Assembly: GCA_964575895.1 (NCBI GenBank)
Contig: CAZNTE010000015.1
Location: 4,897-68,896, forward strand
DNA: 64,000 bases
Direction: 5' to 3'
Origin: Gudongella sp964575895
GTDB lineage: Bacteria > Bacillota > Clostridia > Tissierellales > Tissierellaceae
Shown here piece after piece: positions 41,922-50,401 of the stretch (position 1 is the stretch's first letter; each line of letters opens with the position of its first letter). The position numbers and the translations under genes were made by a program. The notes under the pieces were generated by a model. It ran no database searches. It was not told the origin of the DNA and saw nothing but the letters and a program-made list of their open reading frames with translations.

Positions 41922-42623
41922 ATGGGGTATGATTGTGACAAAATAGCTGATTTGAATGATTTTGAAAGGCAGGTTTTATTGTTGTTATCACAAGGGGATA
42001 AAATTTATGAAATAATACGTCAGAGAATACTAGATCACACTTATGTCCCATCTCAAGCACTGGTTGAATCAAATCTAGCTGAGGAATTGGGAGTAAGTAG
42101 AAATACTATTAAAAAAGCATTATTAAGACTTTCTAATGATAAGTTAGTGGTATTTAAGGCCAATAAGAGCGCAATAGTGAAGTCTTTGACTATAGAAGAA
42201 GCAGTAAATTTATTTGAAATTAGAGAAAGAGTTGAGGGTCTAATTGCATACTTAGGGGCACAGGTTATATCTGAGAAGGAACTTGATATAATAAAGGAAA
42301 ACCTTGATAATATGAAGGCATGTCTTGAAAAGGGTGACTTAATGGGTTACTCCAAGACCAACGATATAATTCACAATGTATTATATAGTATTTGTCCAAA
42401 TGAGGATGCCATAGATATTATACAATCCATAAGACTACAACTAAGAAGGTATAACAAAAGAACAATACTCATCTCAGGGAGGAGTCATGATTCCTTTAAT
42501 GAGCACCAGAATATTTATTTAGCCTTAAGAGATAAGGACGCGGATAAAGCAGAAATGATGATGAGACGACATATTAGGAATGTTAGAGAAGTTCTTAAGG
42601 AAAACTACAATTTGTTATTTTAG
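41922..42623 (+). CDS. GntR-family transcriptional regulator, FCD type
   Basis: 233 residues; the ATG at 41922 lacks a good ribosome binding site, so the true start may lie slightly downstream. Winged HTH 'IRQRILDHTYVPSQALVESN...LGVSRNTIKKALLRLSNDKL', then the all-helical FCD ligand domain ('LFEIRERVEGLIAYLGA', 'NDIIHNVLYSIC', 'HQNIYLALRDKDADKAEMMMRRHI') whose Asp/His residues bind a metal and a carboxylic acid. Last gene of the 35.4-42.6 kb cluster and the likely local regulator. Confidence 0.88.
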   Translation: MGYDCDKIADLNDFERQVLLLLSQGDKIYEIIRQRILDHTYVPSQALVESNLAEELGVSRNTIKKALLRLSNDKLVVFKANKSAIVKSLTIEEAVNLFEIRERVEGLIAYLGAQVISEKELDIIKENLDNMKACLEKGDLMGYSKTNDIIHNVLYSICPNEDAIDIIQSIRLQLRRYNKRTILISGRSHDSFNEHQNIYLALRDKDADKAEMMMRRHIRNVREVLKENYNLLF

Positions 42624-42664
42624 TTAAGTTTAGATTTAATTGATTCAGAAAATTTACATTTAAA

Positions 42665-42691
42665 AGAGGCTTGAATTTATTTCAAGCCTCT
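42665..42691 (-). terminator. Terminator of the second universal stress protein gene
   Basis: AGAGGCTTGAA (42665-42675) and TTCAAGCCTCT (42681-42691) form a stem; on the minus strand TTTTAAAT follows. It may also serve the convergent gntR gene. Confidence 0.8.
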
Positions 42692-42702
42692 AACTATGTC
42701 CC

Positions 42703-43164
42703 TTATTCTTCTGCATCCTCATCTTCCATAATTACTAAAACTGGGCAATGTGCATGAGTAACAACATTTTTAGATACAGATCCAAAGAATAATCTCTTGA
42801 TCTTTGAATAACCCCTTCTACCTATTACTATAAGGTCAGAACCTTTCTCTTCTGCTATACTTATAATACCCTTATAGGGATCTCCAACAGCAACTACTTT
42901 TTCATAAGGAATATCATGTAAATCTGGTAGGGTTGGGATAAATTCATCCAGCATGTTAGTATGTTGTGCCTTCAAATTATCAATGACTGATTCCATATCG
43001 ATTCCTGCTGCAAATTCACTTCTTCCTTCAAAGAAAATATCCGGATCCTTTACAACACTTAGGAATGTCAATGAGCTAGAATACTTTCTAGCAATGTCCA
43101 CTGCTTGCTTAGCAGCCTTTAATGATGTGGGAGATCCATCTACAGCTACTAGAATATTTTTCAT
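42703..43164 (-). CDS. Universal stress protein (UspA family), second copy
   Basis: 153 residues from the ATG at 43164; a GTG nine bases upstream lies inside the AAGAAGGTGAG site. 'ILVAVDGSPTSLKAAKQAVD' and 'GSDLIVIGRRGYSKIKRLFFGSVSKNV' (two parts of the ATP-binding fold) are nearly the same as in the copy at 29726. It ends in an acidic 'MEDEDAEE' tail. The two copies each stand beside, but are convergent with, a carboxylate-catabolism operon. Confidence 0.92.
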   Translation of the reverse strand: MKNILVAVDGSPTSLKAAKQAVDIARKYSSSLTFLSVVKDPDIFFEGRSEFAAGIDMESVIDNLKAQHTNMLDEFIPTLPDLHDIPYEKVVAVGDPYKGIISIAEEKGSDLIVIGRRGYSKIKRLFFGSVSKNVVTHAHCPVLVIMEDEDAEE

Positions 43165-43425
43165 TTTTCTCACCTTCTTAAAAAACTTCCCCCAATATAA
43201 CTTCTAATGTTTGTTATATATATACCCAATTAAAGAGTAGGATATAGTATAAATGAATAATCTTAATGTCATGGTTGAATTAGATAAAAAGTGTGCTTTT
43301 AAACAAATATCTCCTGCCATTAAAAGAGAAAATATCGCGTATAGAGCTTGAAAAAAGGAATAAATAGGTATACAATATATACACAATATACTTTAACCGA
43401 GAAAATATCACTGGAGGTGAGATAT

Positions 43426-44802
43426 ATGTTAGTAAGGTTTTCTGTTTCTAACTTCAAATCATATAATGAGAGACAAGAATTGATCTTAATTTCGGATAAG
43501 AAGAAGCGTTTGAACAAGGAACACTTAATTAATATTGATGATGTAGAATTATTAAGAGCTGCGGGCATATTTGGAGCTAACGCTTCTGGTAAAAGCAATC
43601 TAGTTGAAGCCATAAACTTTGGTAAGTTTGTAGTATTATACGGAATCCCAAAAGATTCCACTAGGCTATACTTTAGACAAAATACCGAAAATCGATTCAC
43701 TGACACTACTTTTGAATTTGAAATTTACAAGAATGGTAACTTTTACGCGTATGGATTTAGCCTTAATTTATTTAACATGGAGATAAAGTCAGAATGGGTT
43801 TATAAGTTGTTACCAAATAATAGGCAGGAAATGATCTTTGAGAGAGAGACGCACACTAATAGATTTACGATATCAGAAGACGTACTAAAAGATGAAACGG
43901 ATATTATGAGGTTCAACACCTATAAGCTAGATTTTGAATTTAATAAAACTAACTTATTCCTTCAGGAGATGAATAGATTAAAAAAGATAAATGAGTCTTC
44001 TGGGTTGCATTTCTTTGTAGATATATATAACTGGTTTATGGAGGATTTAAGAGTCGCAATGCCTGATCAACCAATAAATCCTATGGTAGTAAATTTTGAT
44101 GATGGGGTTGTAAAGAGGATAAATGCAATTATCAAGAACTTCGATACAGGAATAGAAGAGGTAATTACAAAAAAATATAAGTTGGATGAGTTTAGGAGTA
44201 TAGTTTCGGATATTGATTTCAATAATATAATTAATACTTTTAATGTAAATACTTCAATGGCTCCAGAAGGAAGTTCAATAAGGATGTCATTTAGAAGCAA
44301 GAATTTGATAGTTATCATTAGTAGTTTGAAGGGTAAAGAACCAGAGTTTACAACTATTACTTTGAAGCATAGAAATTCTTCGGAAGAGTTTTATTTTAAC
44401 GAAGAGTCAGATGGTACAAAACGATTATTTGACCTATTGGATATATTAATAAGTGGTGAGAAGAACAAGGTATATGTTATTGACGAAATAGAAAGAAGCC
44501 TTCACCCAAATTTAATTTATCAATTTTTGGAGGTTTTCTTTAGTAGACTTAGGAAATATAACATTCAGCTAATATTTACAACTCATGAATCGAGGATCCT
44601 TGACCAAGAACTTATGAGACGAGATGAAATATGGTTCTGTGAAAAGGGGATTGATAATTCTACTAAACTATATTCATTGGATAGGTTTAATGAACGATAT
44701 GATAAGAAAATTGACAAGTCATATCTAGATGGTAGATATGGTGGAGTTCCAGAGATTAAAAGCATAGTATCTGAGGAGGGGGAAGACTATTGGCCCCTTT
44801 AA
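43426..44802 (+). CDS. rloA: RloA-like AAA-family ATPase (possible phage defence)
   Basis: 458 residues from ATG 43426, 7 bases after GGAGGTGA; the frame extends upstream but without a ribosome binding site. Starts with the SMC/ABC-like 'MLVRFSVSNFKSYNERQELI', Walker A 'GIFGANASGKSNLVEAI', and Walker B plus signature region 'KVYVIDEIERSLHPNLIYQF' and 'FTTHESRILD' (COG1106 group). The next gene overlaps by 13 bases and is RloB-like, the usual partner. RloAB pairs are found in restriction/defence islands and are suspected to abort infection. This copy is intact, but its partner is not. Confidence 0.85.
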   Translation: MLVRFSVSNFKSYNERQELILISDKKKRLNKEHLINIDDVELLRAAGIFGANASGKSNLVEAINFGKFVVLYGIPKDSTRLYFRQNTENRFTDTTFEFEIYKNGNFYAYGFSLNLFNMEIKSEWVYKLLPNNRQEMIFERETHTNRFTISEDVLKDETDIMRFNTYKLDFEFNKTNLFLQEMNRLKKINESSGLHFFVDIYNWFMEDLRVAMPDQPINPMVVNFDDGVVKRINAIIKNFDTGIEEVITKKYKLDEFRSIVSDIDFNNIINTFNVNTSMAPEGSSIRMSFRSKNLIVIISSLKGKEPEFTTITLKHRNSSEEFYFNEESDGTKRLFDLLDILISGEKNKVYVIDEIERSLHPNLIYQFLEVFFSRLRKYNIQLIFTTHESRILDQELMRRDEIWFCEKGIDNSTKLYSLDRFNERYDKKIDKSYLDGRYGGVPEIKSIVSEEGEDYWPL

Positions 44803-45500
44803 GAGAAATTAGTAATTGGACTAATAGATATGACAATGTATATGAAATTACACCTAAAAAAAGGTACTATATAATAACAGAAGGATCAAGAACTGAGAGA
44901 AAGTACTTTGAGATAATTGACAATAATAGAGAAAAATCAAAAATCAACTCCCTTTTAGATATTGTGTTTTAAAAAAAAGAGCAGAATTTAAAAGGATATA
45001 GCTCCCCAAAAAAGTTACTAGAATTAATTAATCAAAAACGCGAGGTAATAATCCGAGGACAAGGTTATAATAGTGAACTGGACAGATTTGTAATAGTGTT
45101 TGATAGAGATAGTTTCTCAAATGAAGAAGATTATATTGAGTTTATTAGAGTTGCAAAAGATAAGAACTTTTTAGCAATAACTAGTCCTTGCTTTGAGGTT
45201 TGGTTATTGCTTCATCAAGAAAATTCTGTTGAAAAAATAATACTACAAAATTACGAAGCCATACTAGGTAATTGTAGAATTAGCAATAACCATAGTTTTG
45301 TAAGTGATGTAACTTCCAATATTTTAGGTATGAATCCTAAACGAAGAATTCCAAGAAATTTTATACTTAACAATATTAATGTAGCTATAGAGCGGGAAAA
45401 GTTAATTAATAATAATATTTTTAGGATGTTTAATAAAGTTGGTTCAAATATTGGCTCATTAATTTTGGAGATGAGAGATGAGGACCTTAAGCGATATTAG
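44790..45500 (+). pseudogene. rloB: RloB-like protein interrupted by an in-frame TAA
   Basis: Two open segments in one frame, 44790-44969 and 44973-45500, are split by TAA at 44970-44972. Both sides read as one RloB protein: 'YYIITEGSRTERKYFEII' (TOPRIM-like start) before the stop, and 'RFVIVFDRDSF' plus 'ITSPCFEVWLLLH' after it, the classic RloB motifs. The codons directly after the stop continue with no frame change, so one base substitution suffices. It ends about 235 codons from a TTG start, normal for the family. The stop lies in TTTTAAAAAAAAG, a homopolymer where sequencing errors also occur. The RloAB system is probably inactive, unless the stop is read through. Confidence 0.8.
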
Positions 45501-45608
45501 CAAAATATAAACGGTCTACTCAGTTGATGAGGTTCTTTATTGATGTTTTAGAGGTATAAACCTAAAACGAGATTCACTGTGAAATTAAATATACAACACA
45601 TAAACAAT

Positions 45609-45639
45609 GAAAGGGTGGTTAAAATTAATCCACCCTTTC
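45609..45639 (-). terminator. Terminator overlapping the stop codon of the NitT/TauT-type ATPase gene
   Basis: GAAAGGGTGG (45609-45618) and CCACCCTTTC (45630-45639) pair perfectly; the stop codon (45625-45627) is in the loop. The U-run on the minus strand is weak. Confidence 0.6.
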
Positions 45640-46317
45640 AAGAATCTTTCTCATCTTTATATAGTTTTCTTGGTTTTCTTCTTCTAGGTAAATATTACTA
45701 AGTACATTATTGACCCTAGTAGGTTTATTTGATAGCACTACTATCCTTTTACCCAGACTAATTGCAACATCAATATCGTGGGTAACTACAAGTACACTTC
45801 TTTTTTCATTTCTAACCAGATCCTTAAAGAACTTGATAAGACTATTCTTCATAGTCATATCAAGATTAGAAAAGGGTTCATCCAGAAGAATTAAAGATGA
45901 TGGATAGATGAAAGCTCTAAGAATGGATATCCTCTGTTTCATTCCACCAGATAGTTGATCTGGGTAGTAGTTCTTATAATCCTCTAATCCAACTAATGAT
46001 AGGTACTTATTGGTTAATTTAGCGATTTCCTTGGAATCCATTTTACCCTTTAATACAAAGGATATGTTATCTTCAACATTTTTCCAGGGAATTAGCCTAT
46101 CTTCCTGAAAGACATAGGATATTTCATCGTCAAATCCTTCTAATCCACCTGAATCTTTCTTTATGAACCCAGCAATGATATTAAGTAAAGTTGTCTTTCC
46201 ACAACCAGATGGACCCATGATACAGGTAACTTCTTCCTTCTTTATCTCAAGGGATATATTATCCAGTACCTGGAGAGAGTCATAGCTTTTACTTAGATTT
46301 TCTATTTGATATTTCAT
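45625..46317 (-). CDS. NitT/TauT-type ABC transporter ATP-binding protein
   Basis: 230 residues from the ATG at 46317; the frame is open further upstream but that part overlaps the permease gene and looks non-homologous. Walker A 'GPSGCGKTTLLNIIAG', signature 'YPDQLSGGMKQRISILRAF', Walker B 'LILLDEPFSNLD', and H-loop 'VVTHD'. Like SsuB/TauB/ThiZ. The Q-loop reads 'VFQEDRLIPWKNV', typical of the nitrate/sulfonate group. It works with the permease and lipoprotein encoded just upstream. Confidence 0.93.
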   Translation of the reverse strand: MKYQIENLSKSYDSLQVLDNISLEIKKEEVTCIMGPSGCGKTTLLNIIAGFIKKDSGGLEGFDDEISYVFQEDRLIPWKNVEDNISFVLKGKMDSKEIAKLTNKYLSLVGLEDYKNYYPDQLSGGMKQRISILRAFIYPSSLILLDEPFSNLDMTMKNSLIKFFKDLVRNEKRSVLVVTHDIDVAISLGKRIVVLSNKPTRVNNVLSNIYLEEENQENYIKMRKILERVD

Positions 46318-46322
46318 TTCTC

Positions 46323-47081
46323 TCACACACCACTCTTTCTTATAAGACTTCTTTGGAATAAGGACATTAAGATAGACAATCCCTTTGAAAGTATCAGTAT
46401 TATAATTATCCATGCAAAGACTCCTGGAGTGTTAAGGTAGGTCTTTTGGAGGATCAGATTAGATCCTATGGAGTATTGGGGTTGGGATAGAACCTCTCCG
46501 GCTATTACCATCTTAAGGGCTGAACCTAGGGTGCTATTTGCTATGAAGAATATTGAAGATAGTATGACTGGGATATAGATATCCTTAATTTTAACCCATC
46601 TACTCACCTTATATATCTTTGCCATTTCCAGCAGTTTCACATCAATGGACTTAATTCCACCTAATACCTTTTCAAATTGGATGGGAAGGATAAAGATAAT
46701 GCCAATAAATATTGAAACCATTTCCACATCCAGCCAGATTAAAGCAAGGATAATTATTGCCAGAATGGGAATGGATGCCATCATGGAAAGAACTGGTTTA
46801 ATATGATTATATAGGACTACAGATACTGAAGATAGGCTGGCAAGGATTATTGATAGAATTGTGGATATGACAAAAACAAGTATACTCCTAAAAAAGGTCC
46901 ATAGAATAGTTAAGAAGAAGTCATCACTACTTACTATTCTAAATAGATTCTCTATGGTTACACCAATCCCTGGGATGATAATTTCATTATCAACTATTAT
47001 GGATACGAGTAACCAAATGAGTATTAGGTTTATACCTGGAAGGATTTTGCTTTTACTTATTCTTGTAATATATTCTTTCAT
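46323..47081 (-). CDS. NitT/TauT-type ABC transporter permease
   Basis: 252 residues; the ATG at 47081 is 10 bases after AGGAGGT and lies inside the end of the lipoprotein gene (29-base overlap, translational coupling). Six membrane helices and the EAA loop 'LEMAKIYKVSRWVKIKDIYIP' (one residue group of the BPD_transp_1 family) as in SsuC/TauC. The opening 'ILPGINLILIWLLVSIIVDN' is typical of this family. Confidence 0.92.
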   Translation of the reverse strand: MKEYITRISKSKILPGINLILIWLLVSIIVDNEIIIPGIGVTIENLFRIVSSDDFFLTILWTFFRSILVFVISTILSIILASLSSVSVVLYNHIKPVLSMMASIPILAIIILALIWLDVEMVSIFIGIIFILPIQFEKVLGGIKSIDVKLLEMAKIYKVSRWVKIKDIYIPVILSSIFFIANSTLGSALKMVIAGEVLSQPQYSIGSNLILQKTYLNTPGVFAWIIIILILSKGLSILMSLFQRSLIRKSGV

Positions 47082-48066
47082 CTGGCACCTTACCTCCTAT
47101 GAATTCAGGTGCAAACTCATTTATCTTGGAGTAGTATAGATTATATTCTTCTACACTATCCTCTATGTTAAAATTTCCAATACCCAATCTTTTGATTCCA
47201 CTAATAACCCCTTCCTTGGCAGGTCCCAAACTTAGGACTTCTGATAGTTCTCCTAAATCATCTGGATTTTTCAGAGCCCAATCTATACTCTCCTGGTATA
47301 TCTTTAAAAAGTCTTCCACAAACTCTGGATGGTTTATAATAAGGTCCTCCTTAATAACAAGACTGGACTGGGGATACCCATATGATACTCCCACTGAATC
47401 CATCCATAGATCATTTAAACTAAATAGGACTTTCAGATCCGGGTTCTTAAGGAGTACACTTGATAATACTGGTTCAGGTAAAAGAGCAAGATCTGTTTTT
47501 CCTGAAAGAAGTAGGGGGGCTACTTCTGCTGCTGAATTTAAATAGACAAGATCTAAGTCCTCCTCCATATCAAGACCCATATCAAGAAGAATAAGTTTAA
47601 GGATTACATCAGGTGTAAGTCCCCTACCAAAGGTATGTAGGGTCTTACCCTTAAGATCGTCTAATGAGGTTAATTCTTCTCTACCAACTATGTAGAGATT
47701 TCCCCAGGTGGAGGTTCCACAGATTACATAACCAAGGTCCTTATTATAACTTTGGGCTGCCAGTGTGGTAGGAACAATGGCAATATCTGCTTCTCTCTTT
47801 ATAAGTCTGGTAGAAAGCAAATCTGGGGAGTTTAGAATTTCATACTTTATCTTATAACCTTCTCCAATTTTAGGATCATCATTTATCATCTTGGTAACAC
47901 TTAGGGCAGTAACCCCTTCCATAAAGGAAAAGATAATTTCAGGATTTGATTTTTCATCTACAAGTTGATTTTCATCATCCGTATCTCTACCTAGACTACA
48001 GGAAGATAGAATAAGGGAAAGGGCAAGAGATAATAATATAATTAGTCTTTTCTTCAAGGTAATCAC
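47053..48066 (-). CDS. NitT/TauT-type ABC transporter substrate-binding lipoprotein
   Basis: 337 residues. Signal peptide with lipobox 'LILSSC' and Cys23. The mature protein is of the SsuA/ThiY/TauA type ('KREADIAIVPTTLAAQSYN', 'LDDLKGKTLHTFGRGLTPDV', 'LLSGKTDLALLPEPVLSSVL'). Ligands in this family include sulfonates, nitrate and pyrimidine precursors of thiamine; nothing nearby fixes which. Its unusual C-terminal half has an extra helical segment ('HPEFVEDFLKIYQESIDWAL'), seen also in ThiY-like proteins. It is first in the three-gene operon, behind a good promoter. Confidence 0.9.
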   Translation of the reverse strand: MITLKKRLIILLSLALSLILSSCSLGRDTDDENQLVDEKSNPEIIFSFMEGVTALSVTKMINDDPKIGEGYKIKYEILNSPDLLSTRLIKREADIAIVPTTLAAQSYNKDLGYVICGTSTWGNLYIVGREELTSLDDLKGKTLHTFGRGLTPDVILKLILLDMGLDMEEDLDLVYLNSAAEVAPLLLSGKTDLALLPEPVLSSVLLKNPDLKVLFSLNDLWMDSVGVSYGYPQSSLVIKEDLIINHPEFVEDFLKIYQESIDWALKNPDDLGELSEVLSLGPAKEGVISGIKRLGIGNFNIEDSVEEYNLYYSKINEFAPEFIGGKVPDERIYYKNK

Positions 48067-48083
48067 TCCAATTTAGTTTGTTA

Positions 48084-48127
48084 GATTGGTTTATACGGGT
48101 TCATATATCAATGTATTTACACCAATC
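48084..48127 (-). promoter_or_regulatory. Stem-loop in the leader of the NitT/TauT operon
   Basis: GATTGGT (48084-48090) and ACCAATC (48121-48127) close a 30-base loop in the 5' leader, between promoter and start codon. It does not look like any riboswitch I can recognise. Confidence 0.3.
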
Positions 48128-48163
48128 AATAATATCGTTAAAAAAATAACATATATCAAATTA

Positions 48164-48192
48164 AATATACTATTATTGCTTACCTATGTCAA
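48164..48192 (-). promoter_or_regulatory. Sigma-A-type promoter of the NitT/TauT operon
   Basis: Read on the minus strand: TTGACA (48192-48187), 17 bases, TATATT (48169-48164). It gives a leader of roughly 90 bases. Confidence 0.7.
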
Positions 48193-48700
48193 GGATACAT
48201 TTTTGATACTGTGATTAACATATAAAGATTTGTAGATAGAGGGATTTATATGAGCTAAAGACTCTATAAGACTAGATAATAATATTTAGACTTTTATGAA
48301 TCCAACAAGTTTAAGTATTTTTTATGAAGATTTGGATATATGTATTGAAGGTGGTTGGGTAAGCCATAATGATGAATAAGATATCTAAAAGACATACCAT
48401 CAGAACCCTTGGATTATGATCAAATTGTCTATGTACCTTAATCCTACCCAGGCTAAGTTAATTATCATATCTATTGGATTATCCTTGAATTTGAAGGGTA
48501 TGTAAGGTTTTTTAATACTTAATTATTCTATTCTTAACTATAACCTTTATATGAGTTAGTAGATGGTACTAAAAATATTATACTTGAGTACTAGGACCTT
48601 TAGTAAAATATTAGACTACAACTGATAAGTAGCAAGGATAAGGCCCTGGGATTAGGCAAGAAAAGAAGAAATGGGATAAGAGATATGAGATAAAAAACAA
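48193..48700. other. Gene-free stretch, possibly decayed coding DNA
   Basis: No ORF over 60 codons on either strand. A short frame from ATG 48296 (27 codons, 'MNPTSLSIFYEDLDICIEGG') and later stop-broken stretches in the same frame have coding-like composition, so this may be a gene remnant. No RNA structure or repeat was recognised. Confidence 0.3.
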
Positions 48701-48733
48701 TCTGCCACAAAGACTACAACCTTGTGGCAGATA
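48701..48733 (-). terminator. Terminator of the ABM-domain gene
   Basis: ATCTGCCACAA and TTGTGGCAGAT pair perfectly; on the minus strand TTGTTTTTTATC follows. Confidence 0.85.
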
Positions 48734-48810
48734 AGTTTGATCCTGTGTTCTTTCTTTACTTTTTCTTCTTATATCAATAATTAATCTTCTACTTGTAGTG
48801 ATTATAAGGG

Positions 48811-49089
48811 TTAAAGTGCTGTAAATACCTTAACATCTCTTTCAAGTAATAGATCCTTTACTGCTGCTCCATAATTTGCAAAGTGTGGTGTGGTCTTATG
48901 GAATTCAAAGGCATCCATATCAACATACTTCTCATATAGGAAAACATGATTTCCATCAACTGCTGCTTCATAGTTTAAGCATCCTGGTTCATTTAAACTA
49001 TTCTTTGAATTTGTAAGTAGATGTTCAACAAACTCATCCAGTTTACCTTCCTTAACTAAATAATTAACCTGTATTACAACTTTAGCCAT
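48811..49089 (-). CDS. Antibiotic biosynthesis monooxygenase (ABM/YgiN-like) domain protein
   Basis: 92 residues from the ATG at 49089, 8 bases after AAGGAGG; the frame extends upstream without homology. Ferredoxin-like ABM fold: 'VVIQVNYLVKEGKLDEFVEH', 'EPGCLNYEAAVDGNHVFLYEKYVDMDAFEFH' (as two pieces, residues ~35-66) and 'HFANYG'. The conserved order E-PGC-Y-E-Y-D-H-T-H is that of YgiN quinol monooxygenases and related detoxification proteins. In an anaerobe the real substrate is unclear. It is divergent from a RidA gene. Confidence 0.88.
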   Translation of the reverse strand: MAKVVIQVNYLVKEGKLDEFVEHLLTNSKNSLNEPGCLNYEAAVDGNHVFLYEKYVDMDAFEFHKTTPHFANYGAAVKDLLLERDVKVFTAL

Positions 49090-49208
49090 TTTTTTATCCT
49101 CCTTAGATAATGTTACTTTAATATTATTCCAAGTATATGACCTTGTCAATTAAACCTATCATTGGTAGACTTAGAGTAAGGTAAAACATATTAATGGGAG
49201 TGATATAA

Positions 49209-49562
49209 GTGGAATTAAACAGATATGAAGGAAACGGAAGAATGAGTAAGGCTGTTGTGTATAATGATACAGTATATCTTTGTGGTCAGACTGCTGGTAG
49301 TGATACCATGGATGTAAAGGAACAGACCAAGGTTGTTCTTGATAGAATTGAAGGCTTATTAGAAAAGTATGGATCAGATAAGAAGCATGTTTTATCTGCC
49401 CTTATACATCTTAAGGATATAAAGGACTTTGATAATATGAATTCAGTTTGGGATGCTTGGGTTGAAGATGGTTTTGAACCTGCAAGAACTACTGTTGAGG
49501 CTAAACTATGTTACGAGAATATCTTAGTTGAAGTAACTGTTGTAGCTGCTCTTAAGAAATAA
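49209..49562 (+). CDS. RidA-family protein (enamine/imine deaminase)
   Basis: 117 residues, GTG start after GGGAGTGA. RidA/YjgF fold: 'SKAVVYNDTVYLCGQT', 'EQTKVVLDRIEGLLEKYG', 'HVLSALIHLKDIKDFDNMN', 'WDAWVEDGFEPARTTVEAKL'. The conserved Arg in 'PARTTVEA' that binds the carboxylate of reactive enamines is present, so it should hydrolyse 2-aminoacrylate-like intermediates from PLP enzymes. It is monocistronic. Confidence 0.9.
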   Translation: MELNRYEGNGRMSKAVVYNDTVYLCGQTAGSDTMDVKEQTKVVLDRIEGLLEKYGSDKKHVLSALIHLKDIKDFDNMNSVWDAWVEDGFEPARTTVEAKLCYENILVEVTVVAALKK

Positions 49563-49580
49563 TCAAATAGAATAAATTCC

Positions 49581-49625
49581 ATATACTCCTTTAACCAGGA
49601 TAAGGGTTGAAGGAGTATATTTTAT
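49581..49625 (+). terminator. Terminator of the RidA gene
   Basis: ATATACTCCTTTAACC (49581-49596) pairs with GGTTGAAGGAGTATAT (49605-49620), then TTTATT. Confidence 0.88.
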
Positions 49626-49764
49626 TGACTTTTATTATGTGTTTCTTTATTAAGAGCTAAACTAAATCCTTGTATTTTACATATTAGTCTTATTCTAAGG
49701 GTATATTATTAATGTAGATACTTTGATTTATTGGTTTCTAATATCTGGATTAGGTGTGATTATC

Positions 49765-50400
49765 ATGTTATTCAGGGATAGAATTGATGCCGGAGAAAGT
49801 CTTGCTGGATTACTCAAAGAGTATAAGGGTAGGGATATAATTGTCTATGCCCTTCCTAGGGGAGGAGTTATACTTGGAAGGGCAATAGCAGATTATCTGA
49901 ATGTTCCCTTGAGGCTTAAATTTGTTAAGAAGATTGGTCATCCTAATAATCCTGAGTATGGGATTTGTGCCTTGGGGGAATATGGTGAGTTAGTGTGCAA
50001 TGATTTTGAAATTGAAGATTTGGATAAGGAATGGTTAAATAAGGCAACTGTTGCTGCAGAAGATGAGATTAAAAGACAAAAGTCAATCTATTACAATGGT
50101 GAAGCTACACTTGATCCAAGAGGTAAAATAGTCATACTTGTGGATGATGGAATTGCAACTGGTCTAACAATGGCAGCTGCAATTAAGGATATCAGGAAGG
50201 CTAACCCCAAAGAAATCATAGTTGCTATCCCAGTTGTTCCTCTAGATACAGCTAAAAGGTTAAAAAGAGATTGCGAAAAGCTAGTTGCAGTTAAGATAGA
50301 ATCATATTATCTTGGGGCAGTTGGTATGTATTACCTTGATTTTAAAGAAGTTAGTGATAGGGAAGTAATGGAAGCTCTTTATGGAAAGGAAGGGGACTAG
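49765..50400 (+). CDS. Phosphoribosyltransferase-domain protein
   Basis: 211 residues from ATG 49765 ('MLFRDRIDAGESLAG'), preferred over an upstream in-frame ATG that would add a hydrophobic stretch not seen in homologues. PRPP-loop-type 'KIVILVDDGIATGLTMAAAI' and an N-terminal 'DIIVYALPRGGVILGRAIA' match stand-alone PRTase-fold proteins often fused or coupled to dienelactone-hydrolase-like proteins. The next gene, two bases on, is such a partner. The exact reaction is unknown; no nucleobase specificity can be read. Confidence 0.85.
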   Translation: MLFRDRIDAGESLAGLLKEYKGRDIIVYALPRGGVILGRAIADYLNVPLRLKFVKKIGHPNNPEYGICALGEYGELVCNDFEIEDLDKEWLNKATVAAEDEIKRQKSIYYNGEATLDPRGKIVILVDDGIATGLTMAAAIKDIRKANPKEIIVAIPVVPLDTAKRLKRDCEKLVAVKIESYYLGAVGMYYLDFKEVSDREVMEALYGKEGD

Positions 50401-50401
50401 G

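Noticed and set aside
48084..48127. Riboswitch (TPP or similar) in the NitT/TauT operon leader
   Set aside because: There is only a single 7-bp stem; none of the conserved core bases of known riboswitches was found.
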